Assembly (NCBI RefSeq): GCF_030815415.1 | Contig: NZ_JAUSWW010000001.1 | Coordinates: 8,184,001 to 8,248,000, forward strand | Reading direction: 5' to 3' | Source of the DNA: Streptomyces canus | Lineage (GTDB): Bacteria; Actinomycetota; Actinomycetes; Streptomycetales; Streptomycetaceae | DNA: 64,000 bases | Part shown: in pieces, positions 25,160-33,475 of the stretch | How positions within the stretch are numbered: the stretch's first letter is position 1 | Layout of the letters: every line of letters begins with the position of its first letter | Notes under the pieces: model-generated | Databases searched by the model: none | The model's input: only the letters and a program-made list of their open reading frames with translations | Told to the model about the DNA's origin: nothing | Made by a program: the position numbers and the translations under genes

Positions 25160-25209
25160 CGCACCGGCGCCGCCCCGCGAGAATCCGCGGTGACGGCGCC
25201 GGTGTGCGT
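25160..25209. terminator. Hairpin between ssgB and the CGNR gene
   Basis: A CACCGGCGCCG arm near 25162-25172 pairs with CGGCGCCGGTG at 25194-25204, with extra GC pairs beside it. It lies just past the ssgB stop (minus strand). The surrounding 240 bases hold no gene. Confidence 0.55.
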
Positions 25210-25285
25210 ACCCATATGCGGTTGTCTTGGCCCGAGCCGTCACCCCGAGTCGACGGCGCCGGGCGGCTTGGTGGGACCTCTCGCC

Positions 25286-25699
25286 CTAGCTCTCCGCCAG
25301 GATGTGAGAGAGCTCCTGATCGAGGTCGAAGTGCCGGTGTTCCGTGCCAGGGGGCACGGCGGCGTCTGTTCGCTTCAGGAACGACTCCAGGGCCCGGGCC
25401 GGGGCCTCGAGCAGTGCTTCGCCTTCAGGGGAGCTCAGGGCGATGCACACGACGCCCTGACCGTGACTGCGCGACGGCCAGACACGGACGTCGCCGGTTC
25501 CGGTGGGCCGGTGGAGGCCCTCCGCGAGAAGGTCGCGGGCGAACACCCACTCGACGGTCTCCTCGGCTCCGGTGTGGAAGGTGGCGTGCACGGCGTAGGG
25601 ATCGGCCGTGTCGTACCGCAGGCCTGCGGGGACAGGCAGGGAGGACTCGCTCGACACAACGAGGCGCAGGTGCAGCTCGCAGCTGACCGTGGTGTTCAT
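25286..25699 (-). CDS. ssgB: Sporulation-specific cell division protein SsgB (SsgA-like family)
   Basis: 137 residues from ATG 25699. The sequence (TTVSCELHLRLVVSSESSLP, VPAGLRYDTADPYAVHATFH, EWVFARDLLAEGLHRPTGTG, DVRVWPSRSHGQGVVCIALS) is essentially the S. coelicolor SsgB I remember, of the same length. SsgB recruits FtsZ to division sites in aerial hyphae and is needed for sporulation septation; it is nearly invariant between streptomycetes. It stands alone, divergent from a membrane-protein gene. This is the strongest lineage marker in the window. Confidence 0.97.
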   Translation of the reverse strand: MNTTVSCELHLRLVVSSESSLPVPAGLRYDTADPYAVHATFHTGAEETVEWVFARDLLAEGLHRPTGTGDVRVWPSRSHGQGVVCIALSSPEGEALLEAPARALESFLKRTDAAVPPGTEHRHFDLDQELSHILAES

Positions 25700-25890
25700 A
25701 AGCGCCAGGGCCTTTCGCTCAGTGTGCGCTCGGGGATTCGCACGTCGGCGAAATCGACATGCCACCTACGGTGCCGTTGTAAACCCCTCTGAGTGTTTTG
25801 CGTGCCTTTACGTAACTCTTCCGGCCGAGACCCTGTTCGCGAGGTACGCCCATTTCGGTGACCGGTTTCCCTCGGGTAAAGTTTGGCCGT

Positions 25891-26343
25891 ATGAATACGG
25901 GGAGTGACGAGCAGGCCGAGGTGGCCGTGGCAGCGGACGAGTCGAAGACGAGCGGGGCGCAGAGCGGGCACGGGCTCGGCTCGAAAGCGCCGGAATTCAT
26001 CAAGGCGCGCCGCGTGCTGCACCTGAGCTGGCAGGTCGGGATCTTCATCATCGGCCTGGCCGTCGTGGTCCTGGGCATCATCATGCTTCCGCTGCCGGGG
26101 CCCGGCTGGGTCGTGATCTTCGGCGGCATGGCGATCTGGGCGACCGAGTTCGTCTGGGCCCAGCTGGTGCTGCGCTGGACCAAGCGCAAGGTGACCGAGG
26201 CGGCCCAGAAGGCGCTCGACCCCAAGGTGCGCCGGCGCAACATCATCCTGACGTCGATCGGCCTGGTGATCGTGGCCGCGATCGGCGCGGTCTACCTCTA
26301 CAAGTTCGGCTTCGAGATGCCGTGGAACATCAAGAACCAGTGA
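25891..26343 (+). CDS. TIGR02611/PGPGW-type transmembrane protein
   Basis: 150 residues from ATG 25891. An acidic N-terminus leads to two adjacent helices (LSWQVGIFIIGLAVVVLGII; WVVIFGGMAIWATEFVWAQL) joined by the hallmark LPLPGPGW turn, then a basic amphipathic stretch and a third helix (ILTSIGLVIVAAIGAVYLY). TAAAGT ends nine bases before the ATG and there is no ribosome site, so a leaderless mRNA is likely. Function unknown; conserved beside ssgB in related genomes. Confidence 0.85.
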   Translation: MNTGSDEQAEVAVAADESKTSGAQSGHGLGSKAPEFIKARRVLHLSWQVGIFIIGLAVVVLGIIMLPLPGPGWVVIFGGMAIWATEFVWAQLVLRWTKRKVTEAAQKALDPKVRRRNIILTSIGLVIVAAIGAVYLYKFGFEMPWNIKNQ

Positions 26344-26357
26344 TCGGCGGCCCTGCG

Positions 26358-26377
26358 GGGGGTGCGGAAGCACCCCC
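26358..26377 (+). terminator. Short terminator hairpin
   Basis: GGGGGTGC and GCACCCCC flank a GGAA tetraloop, 14 bases after the preceding stop codon. Confidence 0.6.
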
Positions 26378-26406
26378 TGACATGGGGTAATGTTCTTCCT
26401 GCGTCC

Positions 26407-26478
26407 GGGCGATTAGCTCAGTGGGAGAGCGCTTCGTTCACACCGAAGAGGTCACTGGTTCGAACCCAGTATCGCCCA
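26407..26478 (+). tRNA. tRNA-Val (CAC), copy 1
   Basis: Acceptor GGGCGAT/ATCGCCC, D arm GCTCAGTGGGAGAGC, anticodon stem CTTCG/CGAAG with loop TTCACAC (CAC, reads GUG), T arm CTGGTTCGAACCCAG. TAATGT lies 13 bases upstream as a likely -10. An identical gene is at 36385. Confidence 0.96.
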
Positions 26479-26486
26479 CCCGGACC

Positions 26487-26520
26487 GTCGGCCCGTCTGC
26501 TTCAGTGCAGACGGGCCGAC
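26487..26520 (+). terminator. Terminator of tRNA-Val
   Basis: A perfect 14-bp inverted repeat (26487-26500 with 26507-26520) around a six-base loop, nine bases after the tRNA. Confidence 0.8.
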
Positions 26521-26709
26521 GTCGTTCCGGGCCCTCCGCGTCGCCGACGAGTTTCGGCCGGACAACGTCCGGGCGCGACAGGCCAGTTCGCGTTCGATCC
26601 ACCGAATGTCCGCGTCTCACCTGCGACTTCGCCGCCCTGGCGGGATCACTCGGCTCCGATGTGTCGTCAACTCGCCCGGCGGCCCCGCAAGAAAATCCTG
26701 TCCGAATCA
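26521..26709. other. Intergenic stretch without recognisable gene
   Basis: Between the tRNA terminator and the sugar-operon promoter I see no gene with supported start and bias. Confidence 0.4.
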
Positions 26710-26738
26710 TTGACGCATTCCTGGGCCCCTCGTAGCTT
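26710..26738 (+). promoter_or_regulatory. Sigma-70 promoter of the sugar-uptake operon
   Basis: TTGACG (26710-26715), a 17-base spacer and TAGCTT (26733-26738) form one of the best consensus promoters in the window. Transcription should start near 26745. Confidence 0.65.
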
Positions 26739-26746
26739 GTGCCAGC

Positions 26747-26754
26747 AAGCGCTT
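26747..26754 (+). promoter_or_regulatory. LacI-type operator core at the transcription start
   Basis: AAGCGCTT is a perfect palindrome with the central CG typical of LacI/GalR-family operators. It lies on the predicted start site, where a repressor would block transcription. No LacI gene is in the window. Confidence 0.5.
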
Positions 26755-26807
26755 ACTTGAAACGATTCATGCAGGCGGCAATGACGCTGCGGGGAGGGGG
26801 CCCAACC

Positions 26808-28094
26808 ATGGGAACCAGCAAGAATGTTGAGAGGCGTACGATCCTGAAGGTGGCCGGGGCCTCGGCCGCCACCATCGGGCTGGGAGCAACGACCGCATGT
26901 GGCGGTGACAGCGGTTCCGGAGACGGGACGGTGACACTCCGTTACGCATGGTGGGGTGGCGAGCCGCGCACCATCGCGATGAAGAAGGCGATCGCGGTCT
27001 TCGAGAAGAAGTACCCGAAGATCAAGATCAAGCCTGAATTCACCGACTACGCCGCGTTCTGGGAGAAGTTCCAGACGCAGGCCTCCGGCGGGAATCCGCC
27101 GGACGTATTCCAGAATGCTGTCGGCTTCCTGCGCAAGTACGACAAGCGCGGCATTCTTCTGGACCTCAAGGCGCAGGCGGACGCCGGGAATCTGAACCTG
27201 GAGAACTTCCGCAACGGCGTTCTGGCGAACGGTCAGGTCGACAGCAAGCAGCTCGGTGTCCCCGTCGGCGCCAACACCATGGCGCTGGTCATCGACCTCA
27301 AGGCCTTCAAGAAGGCCGGTGTCGAGGCGAAGATGGGCTGGACCTGGGACGAGTACTTCGACGCCCTCCAGACGATCCAGGACAAGCTGAAGATCGCCGG
27401 TGACACGGGCTACTTCGGCATCATGTACCTCTACGACCTGTATCTGCGCCAGAACGGCAAGGCGTTCTTCACCGACTCCGATCTCGGCTTCACCGAGGAC
27501 GATCTGACGCAGTGGTGGACGGACGGCTACAAGCGCGTGAAGTCCGGACTCGTCGCCGACCCCAAGAAGATCGAGCAGGTCTACCCGAAGTCGGGCCTGT
27601 CGGCCGGGCTCGCCGCGTCCGAGTTCACCTGGGACAACTTCTCCATCCGTTACGAGGGCGAAGGCGAGTCGGACTACGGGCTCGCGCCGATCCCCACCAC
27701 GGACGGCAAGCAGACCGGCCAGTACCTCGGTTCGCTGATGCTCAGTGCCTTCTCCGGCACCAAGCACCCCAAGGAAGCCGCCCAGTTCATCTCCTTCATG
27801 GTCCACGACCCCGAGGTCGGCAAGATCATGGGGTACGACCGCGGCATCCTCTCCACGACCGAGCAGTACGACGCGTTCCAGCCCACTGACGCCCAGAACA
27901 AGGGCGTGAAGGCGTACGAGGAAGAGGTCGCCAAGGCCGGTGTGCTGGGGAAGATCACCCCGCACCCGTCCGGCGCCGATGTCATCGAGGCGGCCTTCCT
28001 GCGCATCGGCGGCGAGGTCTCCCAGGGCAAGACCAAGCCGGCCGACGCCGCCAAGGCGCTGTTCAGCGAGGCCAAGGCCGCGTTCGCGGGCTGA
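26808..28094 (+). CDS. Extracellular sugar-binding protein of an ABC transporter (CUT1 family)
   Basis: 428 residues from ATG 26808 after GGGGAGGGGG. The signal peptide carries RRTILKVAGASAATIGLGA and ends in ATTACGG, so it looks Tat-exported and probably lipidated at Cys, though the residues before Cys are not a standard lipobox. The mature domain is a family 1 solute-binding protein (LRYAWWGGEPRTIAMKKAI, FEKKYPKIKIKPEFTDYAAF, SGGNPPDVFQNAVG, VPVGANTMALVIDLKAF). With the downstream YesL- and YetA-like genes, the likely ligand is an oligosaccharide from rhamnogalacturonan; that is inference from context. Confidence 0.92.
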   Translation: MGTSKNVERRTILKVAGASAATIGLGATTACGGDSGSGDGTVTLRYAWWGGEPRTIAMKKAIAVFEKKYPKIKIKPEFTDYAAFWEKFQTQASGGNPPDVFQNAVGFLRKYDKRGILLDLKAQADAGNLNLENFRNGVLANGQVDSKQLGVPVGANTMALVIDLKAFKKAGVEAKMGWTWDEYFDALQTIQDKLKIAGDTGYFGIMYLYDLYLRQNGKAFFTDSDLGFTEDDLTQWWTDGYKRVKSGLVADPKKIEQVYPKSGLSAGLAASEFTWDNFSIRYEGEGESDYGLAPIPTTDGKQTGQYLGSLMLSAFSGTKHPKEAAQFISFMVHDPEVGKIMGYDRGILSTTEQYDAFQPTDAQNKGVKAYEEEVAKAGVLGKITPHPSGADVIEAAFLRIGGEVSQGKTKPADAAKALFSEAKAAFAG

Positions 28095-28108
28095 GGGGAC
28101 GTACCACC

Positions 28109-29065
28109 ATGACGCTCGTCAAGGAAGCGCCCGCGCGCCCGGCGAAGAAGCGGTCCGCCGCTCCTGCCGCCGGGCGGCGCGGGCGGCGCCGCGAGAACCT
28201 CGTCGGCTATCTCTTCATGTCGCCGTGGATCGCGGGATTCCTGGTGCTCACGGCGGGGCCGATGATCGCGTCGCTGTACTACGCGTTCACCCGCTACAAC
28301 CTCTTCACTCCACCGGAGTGGGTGGGCTTCGACAACTTCACGACCATGTTCCAGGACCCGCGCTGGCAGAAGTCGGTCGAGGTCACGCTGAAGTACGTCG
28401 TCGTGGCCACCCCGCTGAAGCTGCTGCTCGCGCTCGGTGTCGCGCTGCTGCTCGCGCAGAAGCGGCGCGGGCAGGGGCTGTACAGGGCCGCCTTCTACAT
28501 GCCCTCGCTCATCGGTGCCAGCGTCTCCGTCGGCTTCGTGTGGCGGGCGCTGTTCTCGGACCACGCGATCGTGGACCGTACGCAGAAGGTCTTCGGGATG
28601 GACGTGGGCGGCTGGATCGGCAACCCGGACTACGTCCTCTACGCGCTGGTGGCGCTGAGCATCTGGCAGTTCGGCGCGCCAATGGTCATCTTCCTGGCCG
28701 GTCTCAAGCAGGTTCCGCAGGAGCTGTACGAGGCCGCCGAGATGGACGGGGCCGGACCCCTGCGGCGGTTCTGGAACATCACGCTGCCGATGATCTCCCC
28801 GGTGCTGTTCTTCAACGTGCTGCTGGAGTCCATCCACGCGTTCCAGGTGTTCGGGTCCGCCTACGTGGTCTCCAACACCCAGTGCGGGCCGGCCGACGCC
28901 ACCCTCGTCTACACCTGTTACCTCTACCAGAAGGGCTTCAAGGAGGCCCAGATGGGCTTCGCCTCCGCGATGGCCTGGACGCTGGTGGTCGCGGTGGCGC
29001 TGGTCACGGCGGTCCTGTTCTGGTCGCAGAAGAAGTGGGTGCACTACGAGGAGGCCGCCAAGTGA
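28109..29065 (+). CDS. Sugar ABC transporter permease (MalF type)
   Basis: 318 residues, 14 bases after the binding-protein gene. A basic N-terminus precedes six membrane helices, beginning LVGYLFMSPWIAGFLVLTAG. The cytoplasmic EAA loop that docks the ATPase is LYEAAEMDGAGPLRRFWNIT. It pairs with the next permease. No ATP-binding subunit is encoded here, so a shared MsiK-like ATPase elsewhere probably drives it, as is usual in Streptomyces CUT1 systems. Confidence 0.93.
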   Translation: MTLVKEAPARPAKKRSAAPAAGRRGRRRENLVGYLFMSPWIAGFLVLTAGPMIASLYYAFTRYNLFTPPEWVGFDNFTTMFQDPRWQKSVEVTLKYVVVATPLKLLLALGVALLLAQKRRGQGLYRAAFYMPSLIGASVSVGFVWRALFSDHAIVDRTQKVFGMDVGGWIGNPDYVLYALVALSIWQFGAPMVIFLAGLKQVPQELYEAAEMDGAGPLRRFWNITLPMISPVLFFNVLLESIHAFQVFGSAYVVSNTQCGPADATLVYTCYLYQKGFKEAQMGFASAMAWTLVVAVALVTAVLFWSQKKWVHYEEAAK

Positions 29066-29934
29066 CCAGTGTCAGCACCCCTGTCGTGCGCACCGCCGAC
29101 GAGCGCAAGCGCACCGGTTCGATCGCCTGGCACGTGGGCTCCCTCGCCGTCCTCGCGGTCGTCCTGTACCCGGTGATCTGGGTGCTCGGTGCCTCGTTCA
29201 AGCCCAGCAAGGACATCATCGCCAGCATCGACCTGCTGCCCGTCAAGCCGGTCTGGGAGAACTTCTCCGGGCTCGCCGACGGTATCTCCGGCATCTCCAT
29301 CAGCACGTTCTTCACGAACTCGCTGATGTACGCGGGGCTTGCCGTGGCCGGGGTCGTGCTGTCCAGCTCGCTGACCGCGTACGCCTTCGCCAAGATCCGG
29401 TTCGCCGGGCGGAACCTGCTGTTCACGCTGATGATCGGCACGCTGCTGCTGCCGTATCACGTCCTGCTCATCCCGCAGTACGTGATGTTCCGCAAGCTCG
29501 AGCTCACCGACACCCTGGTGCCGCTCGTCGCGGGCAAGTTCCTGGCCACGGAGGCGTTCTTCGTCTTCCTGATGGTGCAGTTCATGCGCGGCCTCCCCAA
29601 GGAACTGGACGAGGCCGCCAAGCTCGACGGCTGCGGGCATCTGCGGACCTACTGGTCCATCGTGCTGCCGCTGTGCCGCCCCGCCCTCATCACCAGCGCG
29701 ATCTTCACCTTCATCAATGCCTGGAACGACTTCATGGGGCCGTTGATCTACCTCAACACCCCCGACAAGTACACCGTCTCGCTCGGCCTGATGATGTTCC
29801 GCGATCAGGAGGGCATCTCCAACTACGGCAGCATGATCGCGATGTCGCTGGTGGCGCTGGTTCCGGTCATCGCCTTCTTCATGGCCTTCCAGAGGTATCT
29901 CATCGACGGTATGGCGACGTCCGGACTGAAGTGA
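29062..29934 (+). CDS. Sugar ABC transporter permease (MalG type)
   Basis: 290 residues from GTG 29062, overlapping the first permease by four bases; the open frame reaches far upstream but only as a shadow. Helices include AWHVGSLAVLAVVLYPVIWV, SLMYAGLAVAGVVLSSSLTA and LLFTLMIGTLLLPYHVLLIP. The EAA loop is LDEAAKLDGCGHLRTYWSIV. It forms the channel with the MalF-type partner. Confidence 0.93.
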   Translation: MTSVSTPVVRTADERKRTGSIAWHVGSLAVLAVVLYPVIWVLGASFKPSKDIIASIDLLPVKPVWENFSGLADGISGISISTFFTNSLMYAGLAVAGVVLSSSLTAYAFAKIRFAGRNLLFTLMIGTLLLPYHVLLIPQYVMFRKLELTDTLVPLVAGKFLATEAFFVFLMVQFMRGLPKELDEAAKLDGCGHLRTYWSIVLPLCRPALITSAIFTFINAWNDFMGPLIYLNTPDKYTVSLGLMMFRDQEGISNYGSMIAMSLVALVPVIAFFMAFQRYLIDGMATSGLK

Positions 29935-29958
29935 GCGGAAAGGGCTGAGGCGGTCACC

Positions 29959-30558
29959 ATGGCGGAAGCACGAGTGAAGGCCCGCTCCCGGCGCAGGGAG
30001 TCCATGTTCGGCGAGCGGTTCGCGGTCTTCGCGGAGTCGCTGCTCACCGGGGTGTGGATCGCCGTGGCCTGTCTCGGGGTCGTCACCTATCCCGCGGCCT
30101 TCGCCGCCGGCGCACGGCATCTGCGGCGTCGTACGACGCACGAGGCAGGTGGCTGGCGGGAGTTCGTCGTGGACTTCCGTACGGCCCTGCGCGGCGGGTG
30201 GGCCGTCGGGCTCGCCGGGTGGGCGGTGGCCGCCGCGGTCTGGGTGGACGTGCTGGCCGCGCGGGCCGGCCTGCCCGGTGGGCCGCTCGTCGGGGCCGTC
30301 GGCATCTTCGCGCTCATCGGGCTCACCGTGGCGCTGCTGCGCGCGGCGGCGCACTGGGCGCCCGGTGACGCCTGGCGGCTGCTGCTCGCGGACGCCGTAC
30401 GGCGGACCGTGCTCGATCCCGCCGGGTCCTTCCTGATCGTCTGCGGACTGGGCGTCGTGGCCCTGTCCGCCATGTTCATCGCACCGCTGGCGGTCCCGGT
30501 CCTCGGGGCCGTCGCGGCGGCGGCCGTCGCCGTCGAGGAGCGCTACCGGCGCCGCTGA
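29959..30558 (+). CDS. DUF624 (YesL-like) membrane protein
   Basis: 199 residues with five or so helices; the start RESMFGERFAVFAESLLTGVW followed by CLGVVTYPAAFAAGARHLRR is typical of DUF624, where a helix is followed by a P-A-x-x-A motif. B. subtilis YesL, of the same family, is encoded in the rhamnogalacturonan operon with a CUT1 transporter and YetA, as here. The role is not known; an accessory to transport or sensing is plausible. Confidence 0.8.
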   Translation: MAEARVKARSRRRESMFGERFAVFAESLLTGVWIAVACLGVVTYPAAFAAGARHLRRRTTHEAGGWREFVVDFRTALRGGWAVGLAGWAVAAAVWVDVLAARAGLPGGPLVGAVGIFALIGLTVALLRAAAHWAPGDAWRLLLADAVRRTVLDPAGSFLIVCGLGVVALSAMFIAPLAVPVLGAVAAAAVAVEERYRRR

Positions 30559-30671
30559 CGCCCGGCGCCCTCGCACAAGGTCGGCGCCCCGGGCGTCGTA
30601 CCTCTCTCTGTCATGCCCCTGACCAGCTGCACGGAAAAAGCTTCCCGCACGGAAGGAAAGGCAGGACCCCT

Positions 30672-33410
30672 ATGTCTCCCATCCCCCGCAGGTCCATCCT
30701 CAAGGCGGCCGCCGTGGCCGGCGCCGCCGCACAGTTCAGCTGGGCCCTAGGAGCCAAGGACGCGCAGGCCGCGCCGAGAGCCGCAGAGGCCGACGACGGT
30801 CCGGTGACCCTGGACTGGCTGGAGGACGGCGGGCTGGGCGCCGCGCCCGGCTCCACCCTCGGCGTGCCCTGGCCCAAGGGCACCTATCAGGAGGACCAGA
30901 CCTTCGCGCTGACGGACGCGGACGGCAAGTCCGTACCCGTGCAGTCCTGGCCGATCGCCTACTGGCCGGACGGATCCCTCAAGTGGACCGCCCACGCCGT
31001 GAGTTCGGGCAACGGCAAGCTCACCCTCGCCGCGGGCGAGGCCGCCGTACCGGACAAGAAGGTCACCGTCGACAAGAGCGGCGGCACCATCACCGTCTCC
31101 ACCGGCGTCATCACCGCGAAGATCGGCAAGTCCGGTGCCACCCTGATCAAGTCGGTCACCCGCGGCTCCACCGAGATCGCCAAGAACGGCAAGCTCGTGC
31201 TGATCCGCCAGCCCGAGATCGAGGACGAGGACCAGGGCGCGGTCAAGACCGAGCGCTTCGACGGCGCCATCTCCGAGGTCACCGTCGAGCAGGACGGACC
31301 GGTCCGCGCGGTCGTCCGCATCGACGGCAAGCACCGCAAGGGCAGCCGGAGCTGGCTGCCGTTCTCCATCCGGCTGTACTTCTACGCCGGCGCCGACTCC
31401 TTCCGCATGGTGCACACCATCACCTTCGACGGCACCCAGGAGCCGGGCAAGGCCAGCGGCGACTTCATCCGCGGCATCGGCGTCCGCTTCACCGTGCCGA
31501 TGCGCGACCAGTCCTACGACCGTCACATCCGCATCGGCGGTGACGGCACCGGTCTGCTGCGCGAGGCCGTCAAGGGCATCACCGGTCTGCGCCGGGACCC
31601 GGGCGCGGCCGTGCAGGCGGCGCAGTACGCGGGCGAGAAGCTGCCCGACCCGGCCACCTGGGACCAGCGGGTCACCACCCGCCTCCAGTACATCCCCGAG
31701 TGGGGCGACTACACCCTCTCCCAGCTCTCCGCCGACGGCTTCACCCTGCGCAAGCGCACCAAGAAGGGCCACGGCTGGATCGGCGCCGGCGGCGGCAAGC
31801 GGGCATCCGGTTTCGGCTACGTCGGTGGCGCGAGCGGCGGACTCTCCTTCGGCCTGCGGGACTTCTGGGAGAAGTTCCCCGCCCAGCTCGACATCCGCGA
31901 CGCCCAGACCGACGAGGCCGAGGTCACCCTCTGGCTCTGGTCGCCCGAGGCACAGCCGATGGACCTGCGCTTCTACCACGACGGTATGGGCCAGGACACC
32001 TTCGCCGAGCAGCTCGAAGGCCTCAACATCACCTATGAGGACTACGAGCCCGAGTTCGGCACGCCGTACGGCATCGCGCGTACGTCGGAGCTGTTGTTCT
32101 GGGCCAACGAGACGACCCCGGCCCCGGCGAAACTCGCCGAACAGGTCGAGGCCGTACGGGTGCTGCCGCAGCTCGCCGCGCCGCCCAAGCAGCTCATCAA
32201 GGCCAAGGTCTTCGGCCCGGGCCTGTACTCCGAGCCCGACCGCTCCACGCCCGCCAAGGCGAAGATCGAGGACCACCTCGACTTCCTCTTCACCTACTAC
32301 AAGGACCAGGTGGAGCAGCGCCGTTGGTACGGCTTCTGGGACTACGGCGACATCATGCACACCTACGACACGGTGCGCCACCAGTGGCGGTACGACGTCG
32401 GCGGCTACGCCTGGGACAACTCCGAGCTGTCGCCGGACCTCTGGCTCTGGTTCGCGTACCTCCGCTCGGGCCGCGCGGACATCTTCCGCTTCGCCGAGGC
32501 GATGACCCGCCACACCGGTGAGGTCGACGTCTACCACCTGGGCAAGTGGGCCGGGCTCGGTACCCGGCACGGAGTGCAGCACTACGCCGACAGCGCCAAG
32601 CAGCAGCGCATCGCCAACACGACGTACCGCCGCTACTACTACTTCCTCACCGCGGACGAGCGCGTCGGCGACCTCATGCACGCCAACGTCGACTCCGACG
32701 AGACCTTCCTCGTCCTCGACCCGATCCGCAAGATCCGCACCGAGCCGTACACCCCCGACCGGCACGCGCTGTCGATCGGCTTCGGCACGGACTGGAGCGG
32801 GCTCGTGTCGGCGTGGCTGACCGAGTGGGAGCGCAAGGGCCCGAAGTGGGAGAAGGCCAAGGCGCGCGTGCTCTCGACCATGGAAACGATCGGCGCCCAG
32901 CCGAACGGGTTCGTCCAGGGGACCGGGCTGTACGACCTCGACACCGGCAGGTTCGCGGTCGCCTCGGCACCCGTGGTCGGGGTCTCGCACCTCTCCGCGG
33001 TCTTCGGGCTCAACGAGCTGTGCGCCGAACTCATCGACCTCGTCGACATCCCGAAGTTCAACGAGGCGTACTACGACTACTGCCGCTACTTCAATGCCAC
33101 CAAGGCTGAGCAGGCGGCGCGGTACGGGTCCAACTTCGGCTCGCTGCTGCTGTTCCAGGGGCACTCGCGGCTCGACGCGTACGCGGCTGTGCAGACCGGG
33201 GACGAGAAGCTCGCCAAGCGGGCGTGGGACAAGTTCTACAACTCCGACGGGTACAAGGAGTCGGCGCCCTGGAAGACGGAGAAGCTGAGCGGGCCGATGG
33301 CGTTGGTGCCGGGTAGTGAGGCGGCTTGGGTGTCCACGAACGACACCGCGTTGTACGGGCTTGCGGCCATTGAGAACCTGGCGCTGCTCGGGGACAAGAT
33401 GCCTTCGTAG
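30672..33410 (+). CDS. Tat-exported PcRGLX/YetA-like protein (putative exo-rhamnogalacturonan lyase)
   Basis: 912 residues. PRRSILKAAAVAGAAAQFSW is a Tat signal, with likely cleavage after DAQA near residue 36. The N-terminal RIFT-type barrel (VTLDWLEDGGLGAAPGSTLG, VPVQSWPIAYWPDGSLKWTA) and the long catalytic part (LYFYAGADSFRMVHTITFDG, GFWDYGDIMHTYDTVRHQWR, AWDNSELSPDLWLWFAYLRS) match the family of Penicillium PcRGLX (PL26) and B. subtilis YetA. It would release unsaturated galacturonyl-rhamnose outside the cell for the transporter encoded upstream. The family call is from memory of these motifs; substrate is inferred. It ends the operon before a strong hairpin. Confidence 0.8.
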   Translation: MSPIPRRSILKAAAVAGAAAQFSWALGAKDAQAAPRAAEADDGPVTLDWLEDGGLGAAPGSTLGVPWPKGTYQEDQTFALTDADGKSVPVQSWPIAYWPDGSLKWTAHAVSSGNGKLTLAAGEAAVPDKKVTVDKSGGTITVSTGVITAKIGKSGATLIKSVTRGSTEIAKNGKLVLIRQPEIEDEDQGAVKTERFDGAISEVTVEQDGPVRAVVRIDGKHRKGSRSWLPFSIRLYFYAGADSFRMVHTITFDGTQEPGKASGDFIRGIGVRFTVPMRDQSYDRHIRIGGDGTGLLREAVKGITGLRRDPGAAVQAAQYAGEKLPDPATWDQRVTTRLQYIPEWGDYTLSQLSADGFTLRKRTKKGHGWIGAGGGKRASGFGYVGGASGGLSFGLRDFWEKFPAQLDIRDAQTDEAEVTLWLWSPEAQPMDLRFYHDGMGQDTFAEQLEGLNITYEDYEPEFGTPYGIARTSELLFWANETTPAPAKLAEQVEAVRVLPQLAAPPKQLIKAKVFGPGLYSEPDRSTPAKAKIEDHLDFLFTYYKDQVEQRRWYGFWDYGDIMHTYDTVRHQWRYDVGGYAWDNSELSPDLWLWFAYLRSGRADIFRFAEAMTRHTGEVDVYHLGKWAGLGTRHGVQHYADSAKQQRIANTTYRRYYYFLTADERVGDLMHANVDSDETFLVLDPIRKIRTEPYTPDRHALSIGFGTDWSGLVSAWLTEWERKGPKWEKAKARVLSTMETIGAQPNGFVQGTGLYDLDTGRFAVASAPVVGVSHLSAVFGLNELCAELIDLVDIPKFNEAYYDYCRYFNATKAEQAARYGSNFGSLLLFQGHSRLDAYAAVQTGDEKLAKRAWDKFYNSDGYKESAPWKTEKLSGPMALVPGSEAAWVSTNDTALYGLAAIENLALLGDKMPS

Positions 33411-33423
33411 GGGTTGAGGCCGT

Positions 33424-33464
33424 GGGGAACTGCGCGACCGTTGTGGCTGGTCGCGCAGTTCCCC
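33424..33464. terminator. Terminator built from a dispersed repeat
   Basis: GGGGAACTGCGCGACC (33424-33439) and its exact complement (33449-33464) form a 16-bp stem between convergent genes. The same GGGGAACTGCGCGACC core recurs after apt near 59003, so this is a repeat family reused as terminator. Confidence 0.75.
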
Positions 33465-33475
33465 GCGCCCTGAGG

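Noticed and set aside
29044..33164. Long minus-strand open frames opposite the permease, DUF624 and lyase genes
   Set aside because: Composition is His/Asp/Gly/Arg-rich with no domains, and the plus-strand genes are clear.
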